DNA from: UBA1723 sp045641065
Lineage (GTDB): Bacteria > Bacteroidota > Bacteroidia > Bacteroidales > Paludibacteraceae
Assembly (NCBI GenBank): GCA_045641065.1
Contig: JAZUGF010000046.1
Span: forward strand, 1-18,669
DNA: 18,669 nt
Reading direction: 5' to 3'
The translations under genes and the position numbers were made by a program. Under the pieces are notes generated by a model. It was not told where the DNA came from. It searched no databases and saw only the letters and a list, made by a program, of their open reading frames with translations. Of the stretch, positions 1 to 8,421 are shown piece after piece (the first letter of the stretch is position 1; each line of letters starts with the position of its first letter).

Positions 1-5
1 CTTTG
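1..5 (+). promoter_or_regulatory. Possible 3' end of a truncated -7 promoter box
   Basis: The window opens with CTTTG followed by CATC, which matches the last bases of the Bacteroidota -7 element (TAnnTTTG). It lies about 50 bases upstream of the first tRNA. The TA half and the -33 element would lie outside the window, so this is inference. If correct, transcription of the tRNA-tuf cluster would begin around position 12. Confidence 0.35.
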
Positions 6-56
6 CATCGCAATTAAGGAAAAACGGACACGATAAGTGAAACGAAAATAACTTAA

Positions 57-138
57 GGGTGTGTACCAGAGTGGCCAAATGGGGCAGACTGTAAATCTGC
101 TGGCTCTGCCTTCGGTGGTTCGAATCCATCCGCACCCA
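57..138 (+). tRNA. tRNA-Tyr (anticodon GTA)
   Basis: This is a class II tRNA of 82 bases. The acceptor stem GGGTGTG (57-63) pairs with CGCACCC (131-137) with one T-G wobble, and the discriminator is A138. The anticodon stem GCAGA/TCTGC encloses a loop with GTA at 91-93. The long variable arm typical of bacterial tRNA-Tyr follows, then a T arm with the usual GGTTCGAATCC pattern. The 3' CCA is not encoded; the next bases are CA then ACG. It is the first gene of the tRNA-tuf cluster seen here. Confidence 0.96.
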
Positions 139-175
139 CAACGATGAACTACAGCGGCGACGCAAATGGTAGTTT

Positions 176-247
<72 letters not shown>

Positions 248-278
248 CCTTAGAAAATTAATAAAATTCATTATAATT

Positions 279-1466
279 ATGGCAAAAGAACAATTTGATC
301 GTTCGAAACCGCACGTAAATATCGGTACAATCGGTCACGTAGACCACGGTAAGACTACTCTTACAGCTGCAATCACTACAGTATTGGCAAAGAAGGGTCT
401 TTCAGAGTTGAGATCATTCGATTCAATTGATAATGCTCCAGAGGAGAAGGAGCGTGGTATCACTATCAACACTGCACACGTTGAGTATCAGACTGCTAAC
501 CGTCACTACGCACACGTTGACTGTCCAGGTCACGCTGACTACGTAAAGAACATGGTTACTGGTGCTGCTCAGATGGACGGTGCTATCATCGTAGTTGCTG
601 CAACTGATGGTCCTATGCCTCAGACACGTGAGCACATCCTTTTGGCTCGTCAGGTAAACGTACCAAGACTTGTTGTATTCATGAACAAGTGTGATATGGT
701 TGACGATAAGGAGATGCTTGAGCTAGTTGAGATGGAGATGCGTGAGCTTCTTTCATTCTACGAGTTCGACGGAGACAACACTCCATTCATCCAGGGTTCT
801 GCACTAGGTGCTCTTAACGGAGTTGCACAGTGGGAGGAGAAGGTAATGGAGCTTATGGATGCTGTTGATACATGGATCGAGCTTCCTAAGCGTGATGTTG
901 ATAAGCCATTCTTGATGCCAGTTGAGGACGTATTCTCAATCACAGGTCGTGGTACAGTTGCTACAGGTCGTGTTGAGACAGGTATCGTTCACGTTGGTGA
1001 TCCAGTTGAGATCATCGGTCTTGGTGCTGAGAAGTTGACTTCAACAATTACAGGTGTTGAGATGTTCCGTAAGCTTCTTGATCAGGGAGAGGCTGGTGAC
1101 AACGTAGGTTTGTTGCTTCGTGGTATCGATAAGGATCAGATCAAGAGAGGTATGGTAATCTGTAAGCCAGGTTCTGTAACTCCTCACTCTGAGTTCAAGG
1201 CTTCAGTTTATATCTTGAAGAAAGAGGAAGGTGGACGTCACACTCCATTCCACAACAAGTACCGTCCTCAGTTCTACATCCGTACATTGGACGTAACTGG
1301 TGAGATCTCTCTACCAGAAGGAACTGAAATGGTTATGCCAGGTGATAACTTGGAGATCACAGTTAAGTTGATCAACCCAGTTGCATGTTCAGAGGGTCTT
1401 CGTTTCGCTATCCGTGAGGGTGGTAGAACAGTAGGTTCAGGACAGATCACTGCAATCCTTGACTAA
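279..1466 (+). CDS. tuf: Translation elongation factor Tu (EF-Tu)
   Basis: This GTPase delivers aminoacyl-tRNA to the ribosomal A site in the cytoplasm. At 395 residues it has the normal family length. The GTP-binding motifs are intact: P-loop GHVDHGKT at 19-26, DCPGH at 81-85 and NKCD at 136-139, followed by the two beta-barrel domains up to the conserved C-terminal VGSGQITAILD. The ATG at 279 follows an A/T-rich leader with no Shine-Dalgarno sequence, as expected in Bacteroidota. It lies between tRNA-Thr and tRNA-Trp and is likely co-transcribed with them. Nothing in the protein looks abnormal. Confidence 0.99.
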   Translation: MAKEQFDRSKPHVNIGTIGHVDHGKTTLTAAITTVLAKKGLSELRSFDSIDNAPEEKERGITINTAHVEYQTANRHYAHVDCPGHADYVKNMVTGAAQMDGAIIVVAATDGPMPQTREHILLARQVNVPRLVVFMNKCDMVDDKEMLELVEMEMRELLSFYEFDGDNTPFIQGSALGALNGVAQWEEKVMELMDAVDTWIELPKRDVDKPFLMPVEDVFSITGRGTVATGRVETGIVHVGDPVEIIGLGAEKLTSTITGVEMFRKLLDQGEAGDNVGLLLRGIDKDQIKRGMVICKPGSVTPHSEFKASVYILKKEEGGRHTPFHNKYRPQFYIRTLDVTGEISLPEGTEMVMPGDNLEITVKLINPVACSEGLRFAIREGGRTVGSGQITAILD

Positions 1467-1485
1467 TCTATTTAGTTAAATAAAT

Positions 1486-1513
1486 AAGTTCTCTTGTTTC
1501 GGCAAGAGAACTT
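1486..1513 (+). terminator. Hairpin between tuf and tRNA-Trp (partial terminator or processing signal)
   Basis: An 11-bp perfect stem (1486-1496 with 1503-1513) has the 6-base loop TTTCGG. The stem is A/T-rich and only TTTAAT follows, so termination would be inefficient. It starts 19 bases after the tuf stop and ends 4 bases before tRNA-Trp. It could lower downstream transcription, protect the tuf 3' end, or mark a cleavage site for tRNA-Trp release. Confidence 0.55.
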
Positions 1514-1517
1514 TAAT

Positions 1518-1590
1518 ACGGAATTAGCTCAGTTGGTAGAGCACTGGTCTCCAAAACCAGGTGTCGGGAGTTCGAGCCTCTCATTCCGTG
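1518..1590 (+). tRNA. tRNA-Trp (anticodon CCA)
   Basis: The acceptor stem ACGGAAT (1518-1524) pairs perfectly with ATTCCGT (1583-1589), and the discriminator is G1590, as usual for bacterial tRNA-Trp. The anticodon stem CTGGT/ACCAG encloses CTCCAAA with anticodon CCA at 1551-1553. The 3' CCA is not encoded. The gene sits between tuf and secE, the known order in many Bacteroidota and other bacteria, and ends 15 bases before the secE start. Confidence 0.97.
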
Positions 1591-1605
1591 CAAAAAGAGA
1601 TTAAG

Positions 1606-1794
1606 ATGAAATTAGTAAATTATCTTGAAGAATCTAAAGACGAGCTTGTTAATAAAGTTTCGTGGCCTACCTTGTCCGAGGTGACCTCTAGCGCAGTAGT
1701 TGTTTTAGTTGCTTCCCTATTGATTGCAGCGGTCGTTTGGGTAATGGATTTTTGCTTCGACAAAGCGATGAATTTTATCTACAATCTTCTGTAA
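1606..1794 (+). CDS. secE: Preprotein translocase subunit SecE
   Basis: SecE clamps the SecY channel in the inner membrane and is essential for Sec export. The 62-residue single-span form is seen: an amphipathic N-terminal helix with the conserved SWPT motif (19-22), then one transmembrane segment at about 28-48. The ATG at 1606 is chosen. An in-frame GTG at 1561 would make translation run through the 3' half of tRNA-Trp and add 15 residues unlike SecE. It stands directly before nusG, as in most bacteria. Confidence 0.95.
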   Translation: MKLVNYLEESKDELVNKVSWPTLSEVTSSAVVVLVASLLIAAVVWVMDFCFDKAMNFIYNLL

Positions 1795-1818
1795 TCATTA
1801 TCTTTTATAAGTTTTACC

Positions 1819-2364
1819 ATGGCTGAAGTTGAAAAAAAGTGGTATGTTCTACGTGCCATTAGTGGAAAAGAAAAGTCTGTACGCGATTATCTTGAGAAAG
1901 AGATCAAGAACACTAATCTTGGAAAGTACGTTTCGCAGGTTGTGGTTCCAACTGAGAAGGTAATGGGAGCGAAGAAGAAGATAATCGAGAGAATGTATCT
2001 TCCAGGATATGTTCTAGTAGAAGCTGCTTTGGTCGGTGAGGTACCTCATACACTAAGCAACACTCCTAATGTTATCGGTTTCTTGACTGATAATCCTAAG
2101 AAAAGAGATGAGTATGTTTCTCTTCGTCAGAGTGAGGTTAACAGAATTCTATCTAAGATGGAAGAAGTTCCTGACTTTGGAAATGAAGCATCTTACGACT
2201 TTATCGTAGGAGAGAGTGTTAAGGTGAATGATGGACCTTTTACTGGTTTTAGCGGTACCATCGAGGATGTTAATGCAGAAAGGCAGAAACTGAAAGTAAT
2301 GGTTAAGATCTTCGGACGAAAGACTCCGTTGGAGCTTGACTTTTCACAAGTGGAGAAAGAATAA
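1819..2364 (+). CDS. nusG: Transcription termination/antitermination factor NusG
   Basis: NusG binds the RNA polymerase clamp and couples elongation to translation or Rho-dependent termination. The 181-residue protein has the N-terminal NGN domain (KKWYVLRAISGKE near residues 6-18, PGYVLVE at 62-68) and a C-terminal KOW domain beginning around residue 130 (VKVNDGPFTGFSGTIEDV at 134-151). Length and layout are normal. It follows secE by 24 bases and precedes rplK by 37, all apparently within one transcription unit with no promoter-like box between. Confidence 0.98.
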   Translation: MAEVEKKWYVLRAISGKEKSVRDYLEKEIKNTNLGKYVSQVVVPTEKVMGAKKKIIERMYLPGYVLVEAALVGEVPHTLSNTPNVIGFLTDNPKKRDEYVSLRQSEVNRILSKMEEVPDFGNEASYDFIVGESVKVNDGPFTGFSGTIEDVNAERQKLKVMVKIFGRKTPLELDFSQVEKE

Positions 2365-2401
2365 TCTCGTGATTGTTCTTAATTTAAAATAAATAAAAAC
2401 A

Positions 2402-2845
2402 ATGGCTAAAGAAGTTGCTGGACTTATCAAATTGCAGATTAAGGGTGGCGCAGCTAATCCATCACCACCAGTAGGACCTGCTCTAGGTTCTAAGGGTATT
2501 AACATTATGGATTTCTGTAAGCAGTTTAATGCTAGAACTCAGGATAAAGCTGGAAAGGTTTTGCCTGTTGTCATCACTTACTATGCTGATAAGTCATTTG
2601 ATTTTGTAATCAAGACTCCTCCAGTAGCAATTCAGTTGAAGGAGTTGACTAAGCAAAAGAGTGGATCTGCTGAGCCAAACAGAAAGAAGATAGCTGAGAT
2701 CACTTGGGATCAGGTGAAGGTTATCGCAGAAGACAAGATGAAAGATTTGAATTGTTTTACTGTGGAATCAGCTATGTCTATGGTTGCTGGTACAGCTAGA
2801 AGTATGGGTATTTCAGTAAAGGGAGATTTTCCCGGTAATAATTAA
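2402..2845 (+). CDS. rplK: 50S ribosomal protein L11 (uL11)
   Basis: L11 binds 23S rRNA at the GTPase-associated centre, at the base of the L10/L12 stalk. It is 147 residues long. The N-terminal domain contains the proline-rich hinge motif PSPPVGPALG (20-29) and GINIMDFCKQFNA; the C-terminal RNA-binding domain includes AMSMVAGTARSMGI. The ATG at 2402 follows an A-rich leader. It is 11 bases upstream of rplA, the classical L11 operon pair. Confidence 0.98.
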   Translation: MAKEVAGLIKLQIKGGAANPSPPVGPALGSKGINIMDFCKQFNARTQDKAGKVLPVVITYYADKSFDFVIKTPPVAIQLKELTKQKSGSAEPNRKKIAEITWDQVKVIAEDKMKDLNCFTVESAMSMVAGTARSMGISVKGDFPGNN

Positions 2846-2856
2846 TCTTCTATCAA

Positions 2857-3555
2857 ATGAGTAAACTTACAAAAAATCAAAAGTTAGCTGCAGAGAAGAT
2901 TGAAGAAGGAAAATCTTACTCTCTAAAGGAGGCTTCTGCTCTAGTAAAGGAGATCACAACAACTAAGTTTGACGCTTCTGTTGATATTGATGTTCGCCTA
3001 GGTGTTGACCCTCGTAAGGCTAACCAGATGGTTAGAGGCGTTGTGTCGTTGCCAAACGGAACAGGAAAGCAGACAAGAGTACTTGTATTGTGTACATCAG
3101 ATGTTGAAGCTGCAGCTAAAGAGGCTGGTGCTGATTACGTTGGTCTTGACGAGTATATCGAGAAGATCAAGGGTGGTTGGACAGATTTCGACGTTATGAT
3201 TACAATGCCTTCAATCATGGGTAAAATTGGTGCTCTAGGACGTGTGCTAGGACCTCGCGGTTTGATGCCAAATCCAAAGAGTGGTACAGTTACTAATGAG
3301 GTAGCTAAGGCAGTTAAGGAAGTAAAGCAGGGAAAGATCGATTTCAAGGTTGACAAGTTTGGTATCGTCCACACTTCAATCGGTAAGGTTTCTTTCACTC
3401 CAGATCAGATCTTCGGAAATGCTAAGGAGTTCATGGCAACAATCATGAAGTTGAAGCCATCTTCAGCTAAGGGAACTTACGTAAAGAGCATCTATCTTTC
3501 AAGCACAATGAGTCAGGGTATCAAGATTGATCCTAGAACAATTGATGAAATTTAA
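2857..3555 (+). CDS. rplA: 50S ribosomal protein L1 (uL1)
   Basis: L1 binds helix 76 of 23S rRNA, forms the mobile L1 stalk near the E site, and in many bacteria represses its own mRNA. The 232-residue protein carries the signature GPRGLMPNP at 132-140 and the family's domain arrangement. Start and length are normal. It follows rplK by 11 bases and precedes rplJ by only 14, so any L10-binding leader for rplJ would have to lie within this coding sequence. Confidence 0.98.
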   Translation: MSKLTKNQKLAAEKIEEGKSYSLKEASALVKEITTTKFDASVDIDVRLGVDPRKANQMVRGVVSLPNGTGKQTRVLVLCTSDVEAAAKEAGADYVGLDEYIEKIKGGWTDFDVMITMPSIMGKIGALGRVLGPRGLMPNPKSGTVTNEVAKAVKEVKQGKIDFKVDKFGIVHTSIGKVSFTPDQIFGNAKEFMATIMKLKPSSAKGTYVKSIYLSSTMSQGIKIDPRTIDEI

Positions 3556-3569
3556 TATTAAGATCAGAC

Positions 3570-4088
3570 ATGAAGAAGGAAGATAAAGTAGCTGTAATTG
3601 AGCAGTTGTCTAATACTCTATCTGAGTATAGTCACTTTTATGTTGCTGATGCGTCAGATCTTAATGCAGAGCAGACAAGTGCACTTCGTCGTGCATGTTT
3701 TGAGCAGCAGATCAAATTGATCGTTGTTAAGAACACATTGATGAAGAAGGCTCTTGATCAGAAGGACACTGATTTTTCTCAGTTGTATTCATCTCTTAAG
3801 GGATCATCTGCTATTATGTTTACTAACACTGGTAATGCACCAGCTAAGTTGATTAAGGACTTCTCTTCAAAGAATCCTTTGAAGAAGCCTGTACTTAAGG
3901 GTGCATACGTAGAGGAGAGCTTCTACGGAGCTGATCAGCTTGAGGCATTGGTAAGCATCAAGAGCAAGAACGAACTTATTGGCGACGTTATCGCTTTGTT
4001 GCAATCTCCAGCAAAGAATGTTATCTCATCTTTGCAGTCAGGTGCAAACATTTTGCATGGTGTTCTTAAGACACTTGCAGAGAAATAA
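3570..4088 (+). CDS. rplJ: 50S ribosomal protein L10 (uL10)
   Basis: L10 anchors the L7/L12 dimers to the 23S rRNA to form the ribosomal stalk. It is 172 residues. The conserved central segment RRACFEQQIKLIVVKNTLMKKAL and the C-terminal helix that binds L12 dimers are both present. It is placed between rplA and rplL. No autoregulatory leader is visible in the 14-base gap upstream. Confidence 0.97.
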   Translation: MKKEDKVAVIEQLSNTLSEYSHFYVADASDLNAEQTSALRRACFEQQIKLIVVKNTLMKKALDQKDTDFSQLYSSLKGSSAIMFTNTGNAPAKLIKDFSSKNPLKKPVLKGAYVEESFYGADQLEALVSIKSKNELIGDVIALLQSPAKNVISSLQSGANILHGVLKTLAEK

Positions 4089-4123
4089 TTTATTAATTCA
4101 AACAATCTAAAAAAAGAAATAAA

Positions 4124-4498
4124 ATGGCAGATTTGAAAGCATTTGCAGAGCAGTTGGTCAACTTGACAGTTAAGGAAGTAAACGAGTTGGCTGATATTTT
4201 GAAGAACGAGTACGGTATCGAGCCAGCAGCAGCAGCAGTTGCAGTAGCAGCAGGTCCTGCAGCAGGTGCAGCAGCAGCTGAGGAGAAGTCTTCATTCGAC
4301 GTAGTTTTGAAGTCAGCAGGCGCTAACAAGCTTCAGGTTGTTAAGGCTGTTAAGGAGGCTTGTGGTCTAGGTCTTAAGGAGGCTAAGGATATCGTAGACG
4401 GTGCTCCAGCTACAGTTAAGGAAGGCGTTGCTAAGGACGAGGCTGAGTCATTGAAGAAGACTCTAGAAGAGGCTGGTGCTGAAGTTGAGCTTAAGTAA
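4124..4498 (+). CDS. rplL: 50S ribosomal protein L7/L12 (bL12)
   Basis: This is the multi-copy stalk protein that recruits and activates translational GTPases. It is 124 residues: an N-terminal dimerisation helix region (1-33), an Ala/Val/Gly/Pro-rich flexible hinge (about 34-54) and the globular C-terminal domain (about 57-124) with the conserved LGLKEAKDIVDGAP. The start follows a very A-rich leader with no Shine-Dalgarno sequence. A strong hairpin lies 22 bases after its stop, separating it from rpoB. Confidence 0.98.
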   Translation: MADLKAFAEQLVNLTVKEVNELADILKNEYGIEPAAAAVAVAAGPAAGAAAAEEKSSFDVVLKSAGANKLQVVKAVKEACGLGLKEAKDIVDGAPATVKEGVAKDEAESLKKTLEEAGAEVELK

Positions 4499-4520
4499 TA
4501 TCGCCTGATTTCAGGTTTAT

Positions 4521-4557
4521 AGTTTAGAACCACGGAGGTGTGGTTCTAAACTTTTTT
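4521..4557 (+). terminator. Attenuator-type intrinsic terminator between rplL and rpoB
   Basis: A perfect 13-bp stem (4521-4533 with 4540-4552) has the 6-base loop GGAGGT and is followed by a T-run ending at 4557. This has the form of a strong intrinsic terminator. No TAnnTTTG promoter box is seen between it and the rpoB start at 4597, so rpoBC expression probably depends on partial readthrough. E. coli also has an attenuator in the rplL-rpoB gap that sets the ratio of ribosomal protein to polymerase; whether this one works the same way is inference. Confidence 0.85.
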
Positions 4558-4596
4558 GTGTCTTAACAATTTTACTTCATTAAAACATCAGCAAAA

Positions 4597-7500
4597 ATGT
4601 CTCAACAGTTAAATAATAAGAGGGTAAGTTTCGCATCTGTTAAAAACCAGATGGAATATCCTGATTTCCTTGAGGTACAGTTGAAGTCCTTCAAGGAGTT
4701 TTTCCAGATTGATACTCCACCTGAGCAGAGGAAGAATGAGGGAATGTATAAGGTTTTCTCTGAGAACTTCCCTATTGCAGACACTCGAAATAACTTCGTA
4801 TTAGAGTTTTTGGATTACTATATTGATCCATGCAAATATAGCATTGACGAATGTATTGAGCGTGGTCTTACATACAATGTGCCATTGAAGGCTAAGTTGA
4901 AATTGTATTGTACAGATCCTGAGCACGAAGATTTTGAGACTATTATTCAAGATGTTTATCTTGGAAATATTCCGTACATGACGGAGAAAGGCACTTTCGT
5001 TATCAATGGTGCTGAGCGCGTTGTTGTGTCTCAGTTGCACAGATCACCAGGTGTATTCTTCGGTCAGAGCATGCACGCTAACGGTACTAAGTTGTATTCT
5101 GCTCGTATCATTCCTTTCAAGGGTTCTTGGATTGAGTTTGCTACAGATATCAACAACGTGATGTATGCTTACATCGACCGTAAGAAGAAATTACCTGTGA
5201 CAACTTTGTTGCGTGCTATTGGTTTCGAGAGCGATAAGGATATTCTTGAAATTTTCGGGCTTGCTGAAGAAGTTGAAGTAAAGGCTAAGAATATTAACAA
5301 ATTCGTAGGTAGAAAGCTTGCTGCACGTGTCTTAAAGGCATGGACAGAGGATTTCGTAGATGAGGATACTGGTGAGGTTATCTCTGTTGAGAGAAACAAG
5401 GTTCTTATCGAGCGTGAGACAATTCTTGAGGAGGAGCACATGGATGCAATCCTTGAGTCTAACGCTTCTACAATTCTATTACATAAGGAAGATGTTTCGA
5501 CTTCTGACTATAGCATCATCTTTAACACTTTGCAGAAGGATGATACTAACTCTGAGAAGGAAGCCGTTAATTATATTTATCGTCAGTTGCGTAACGCTGA
5601 GCCTGCTGATGACGCTGCAGCTCGCGAAATTATTCAGAACTTGTTCTTCTCTGAAAAGAGATACGATTTGGGTGATGTAGGTCGTTACAGAATCAACAAG
5701 AAGCTTAACCTTACTATCGACCCTAGCATTCAGGTGTTGACTAAGGAGGATATCATTGAGATTATCAAGTATCTAATTGAGCTTATCAACTCTAAGGCTG
5801 AGGTTGATGATATCGACCACTTGAGCAACAGACGTGTACGTACTGTAGGTGAGCAGCTTTACAACCAGTTCGGTGTTGGTCTTGCTCGTATGGCTCGTAC
5901 AATCCGTGAGAGAATGAACGTTCGCGACAATGAGGTGTTCACTCCAATTGACTTGATCAATGCTAAGACAATTACTTCGGTAATCAATAGCTTCTTTGGA
6001 ACTAACGCCCTTTCTCAGTTCATGGACCAAACTAACCCATTGGCTGAGATTACTCACAAGCGTCGTCTATCTGCCCTAGGTCCTGGTGGTTTGTCTCGTG
6101 ATAGAGCCGGATTTGAGGTGCGTGACGTTCACTACACTCACTATGGTCGTCTATGTCCAATTGAGACTCCAGAAGGTCCAAACATCGGTTTGATTTCTTC
6201 GTTGTGTGTACACGCTAAGATCAATGATCTTGGATTTATCGCTACTCCTTACCGTAAGATTAACAACGGTATCGCAGATATGTCTGAGACTGGTATAGAG
6301 TACATGACAGCTGAGGAAGAGGAAGGAAAGATCATCGGTCAGGGTAATGCTCAGATTGACGAGAACGGAAATTTCTTGACAGACAAGGTTAAGGCTCGTC
6401 GTCAGGGTGACTTCCCAGTTGTGGATCCAACTGAGCTTGAGTTGATGGATATCGCTCCAAACCAGATTGCGTCTATCGCAGCTTCTTTGATTCCATTTAT
6501 TGAGCATGATGACGCCAACCGTGCGTTGATGGGATCTAACATGATGCGCCAGGCTGTTCCATTGCTAACTACTGAGTCTCCAATCGTTGGAACTGGTATT
6601 GAGGCACAGCTTGCAAGAGACTCACGTACACAGATCTCTGCAGAGGGTGACGGTGTTGTTGAGTATGTTGACGCTTCTGTTATTAAGATTAAGTATGACC
6701 GTACTGAAGACGAGGAGTTCACAAGCTTCGTTTCTGCGGTTAAGGAATATAAATTGCCTAAGTTCAGAAGAACTAACCAGAACACTACAATTGACTTGCG
6801 TCCGCTTGTTAACCGTGGTGACCGTGTGACTAAGGGACAGATCCTTACTCAGGGTTACTCAACTGATAAGGGAGAGCTTGCAATCGGTAAGAACTTGCTA
6901 GTTGCGTTCATGCCTTGGAAGGGTTACAATTATGAGGATGCCATCGTAATCAACGAGAAAGTTGTAAAATGGGATATGTTTACATCAGTTCACGTTGAGG
7001 AGGATACTCTAGAGGTTCGTGAGACTAAGCGTGGTATGGAGGAGTTGACTGCTGATATTCCAAACGTCAGCGAAGAGGCAACTCGTAACCTAGATGAGAA
7101 CGGTGTTATCCGTATCGGTGCTCCTGTAGAGCCAGGTGATATCATCATTGGTAAGATCACTCCAAAGGGTGAGTCTGATCCTTCACCAGAAGAGAAATTG
7201 CTTCGTGCAATCTTCGGTGATAAGGCAGGTGATGTTAAGGATGCATCTTTGAAGGCTACTCCATCACTTCACGGTGTAGTTATCGGAAAGAGAACATTCG
7301 CTCGTGCTATCAAGAACCGTAAGTCAAGACAGTCTGATAAGGAACTTTTGGAGGCAGTAGATGCTAAATTCGATCAGGCAGCAGCTGAGTTGAAGAAGAT
7401 TTTGGTTGACAAGCTTCTTGTCCTTACAAAGGGTAAGACATCTAAGGGTGTTAAGGATTGTATGGATATCGAGGTAATCGGTAAGGGTGATGTCTTCACA

Positions 7501-8409
7501 AATAAGCTATTCAATAGCATCGACTACAATTCTATCCACTGGAATGATTGGACAGAGGATGAGAAGACTAACAAGATGATCAGTGAACTTATCTCTAACT
7601 ACTTGGCTCAGCACAAGGAACTTGAGGCTGGAGTTAAGAGAGACAAGTTTGCAATCAATATCGGTGATGAGCTACCAAACGGCATCATGCAGTTGGTTAA
7701 GGTTTACATCGCTAAGAAGCGTAAGATTCGTGTAGGTGACAAGATGGCCGGACGTCACGGTAACAAGGGTATCGTGTCAAGAATCGTTCGTCAGGAGGAT
7801 ATGCCATTCTTGGCAGACGGTACTCCAGTCGACATCTGTCTAAACCCACTAGGTGTGCCTTCTCGTATGAACATCGGACAGATCTTCGAGACAGTTCTTG
7901 GATGGGCAGGTTTGAAGCTAGGTGTTAAGTTTGCTACTCCTATCTTCGACGGTGCTTCTCTTGATGATTTGAATGAGTGGACAGACAAGGCAGGTCTTCC
8001 AAGATATGGTAAGACATACTTGTTCGACGGTGGTACAGGAGAGCAGTTCGACCAGCCAGCTACAGTCGGTGTGATCTACATGCTTAAGCTTGGTCACATG
8101 GTCGACGATAAGATGCACGCTCGTTCAATCGGACCTTACTCATTGATTACTCAGCAGCCTCTAGGAGGTAAGGCTCAGTTCGGTGGTCAGCGTTTCGGAG
8201 AGATGGAGGTCTGGGCAATTGAGGCATACGGTGCTTCTCATGTATTGCAGGAGATCCTAACTATCAAGTCTGATGACGTTAAGGGCCGTGCTCGTGCTTA
8301 CGAGGCAATCGTTAAGGGTGAGCCAATGCCAACACCAGGTATTCCAGAGTCTCTAAACGTGTTGCTACACGAGTTGAGAGGTTTGGGCTTGAGTATTACT
8401 TTGGATTAA
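4597..8409 (+). CDS. rpoB: DNA-directed RNA polymerase subunit beta
   Basis: RpoB is the beta subunit of the core RNA polymerase. At 1270 residues the length fits Bacteroidota. The rifampicin-binding cluster is readable at about 473-495 (SQFMD, then EITHKRRLSALGPGG). D477, H487 and S492, equivalent to E. coli D516, H526 and S531, are wild type, so no common rifampicin-resistance change is visible there. The catalytic-region motif KMAGRHGNKG lies at 1049-1058. The C-terminal part pairs with beta prime. It begins 40 bases after the upstream attenuator T-run and is 12 bases ahead of rpoC. Confidence 0.99.
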   Translation: MSQQLNNKRVSFASVKNQMEYPDFLEVQLKSFKEFFQIDTPPEQRKNEGMYKVFSENFPIADTRNNFVLEFLDYYIDPCKYSIDECIERGLTYNVPLKAKLKLYCTDPEHEDFETIIQDVYLGNIPYMTEKGTFVINGAERVVVSQLHRSPGVFFGQSMHANGTKLYSARIIPFKGSWIEFATDINNVMYAYIDRKKKLPVTTLLRAIGFESDKDILEIFGLAEEVEVKAKNINKFVGRKLAARVLKAWTEDFVDEDTGEVISVERNKVLIERETILEEEHMDAILESNASTILLHKEDVSTSDYSIIFNTLQKDDTNSEKEAVNYIYRQLRNAEPADDAAAREIIQNLFFSEKRYDLGDVGRYRINKKLNLTIDPSIQVLTKEDIIEIIKYLIELINSKAEVDDIDHLSNRRVRTVGEQLYNQFGVGLARMARTIRERMNVRDNEVFTPIDLINAKTITSVINSFFGTNALSQFMDQTNPLAEITHKRRLSALGPGGLSRDRAGFEVRDVHYTHYGRLCPIETPEGPNIGLISSLCVHAKINDLGFIATPYRKINNGIADMSETGIEYMTAEEEEGKIIGQGNAQIDENGNFLTDKVKARRQGDFPVVDPTELELMDIAPNQIASIAASLIPFIEHDDANRALMGSNMMRQAVPLLTTESPIVGTGIEAQLARDSRTQISAEGDGVVEYVDASVIKIKYDRTEDEEFTSFVSAVKEYKLPKFRRTNQNTTIDLRPLVNRGDRVTKGQILTQGYSTDKGELAIGKNLLVAFMPWKGYNYEDAIVINEKVVKWDMFTSVHVEEDTLEVRETKRGMEELTADIPNVSEEATRNLDENGVIRIGAPVEPGDIIIGKITPKGESDPSPEEKLLRAIFGDKAGDVKDASLKATPSLHGVVIGKRTFARAIKNRKSRQSDKELLEAVDAKFDQAAAELKKILVDKLLVLTKGKTSKGVKDCMDIEVIGKGDVFTNKLFNSIDYNSIHWNDWTEDEKTNKMISELISNYLAQHKELEAGVKRDKFAINIGDELPNGIMQLVKVYIAKKRKIRVGDKMAGRHGNKGIVSRIVRQEDMPFLADGTPVDICLNPLGVPSRMNIGQIFETVLGWAGLKLGVKFATPIFDGASLDDLNEWTDKAGLPRYGKTYLFDGGTGEQFDQPATVGVIYMLKLGHMVDDKMHARSIGPYSLITQQPLGGKAQFGGQRFGEMEVWAIEAYGASHVLQEILTIKSDDVKGRARAYEAIVKGEPMPTPGIPESLNVLLHELRGLGLSITLD

Positions 8410-8421
8410 ATTGTAGAAGAT

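Noticed and set aside
139..175. Spacer between tRNA-Tyr and tRNA-Thr as the remnant of a lost tRNA-Gly
   Set aside because: Only AATGGTAG (165-172) recalls a tRNA-Gly D arm; 37 bases with one 8-base match is too little.
1561..1605. In-frame GTG start giving a longer secE product
   Set aside because: The extension would be encoded by the 3' half of tRNA-Trp and has no SecE similarity; the ATG at 1606 gives a standard SecE.
4224..4285. Repetitive GCAGCAGCA tract in rplL as a separate repeat or slippage locus
   Set aside because: It encodes the Ala-rich hinge normal for L7/L12.
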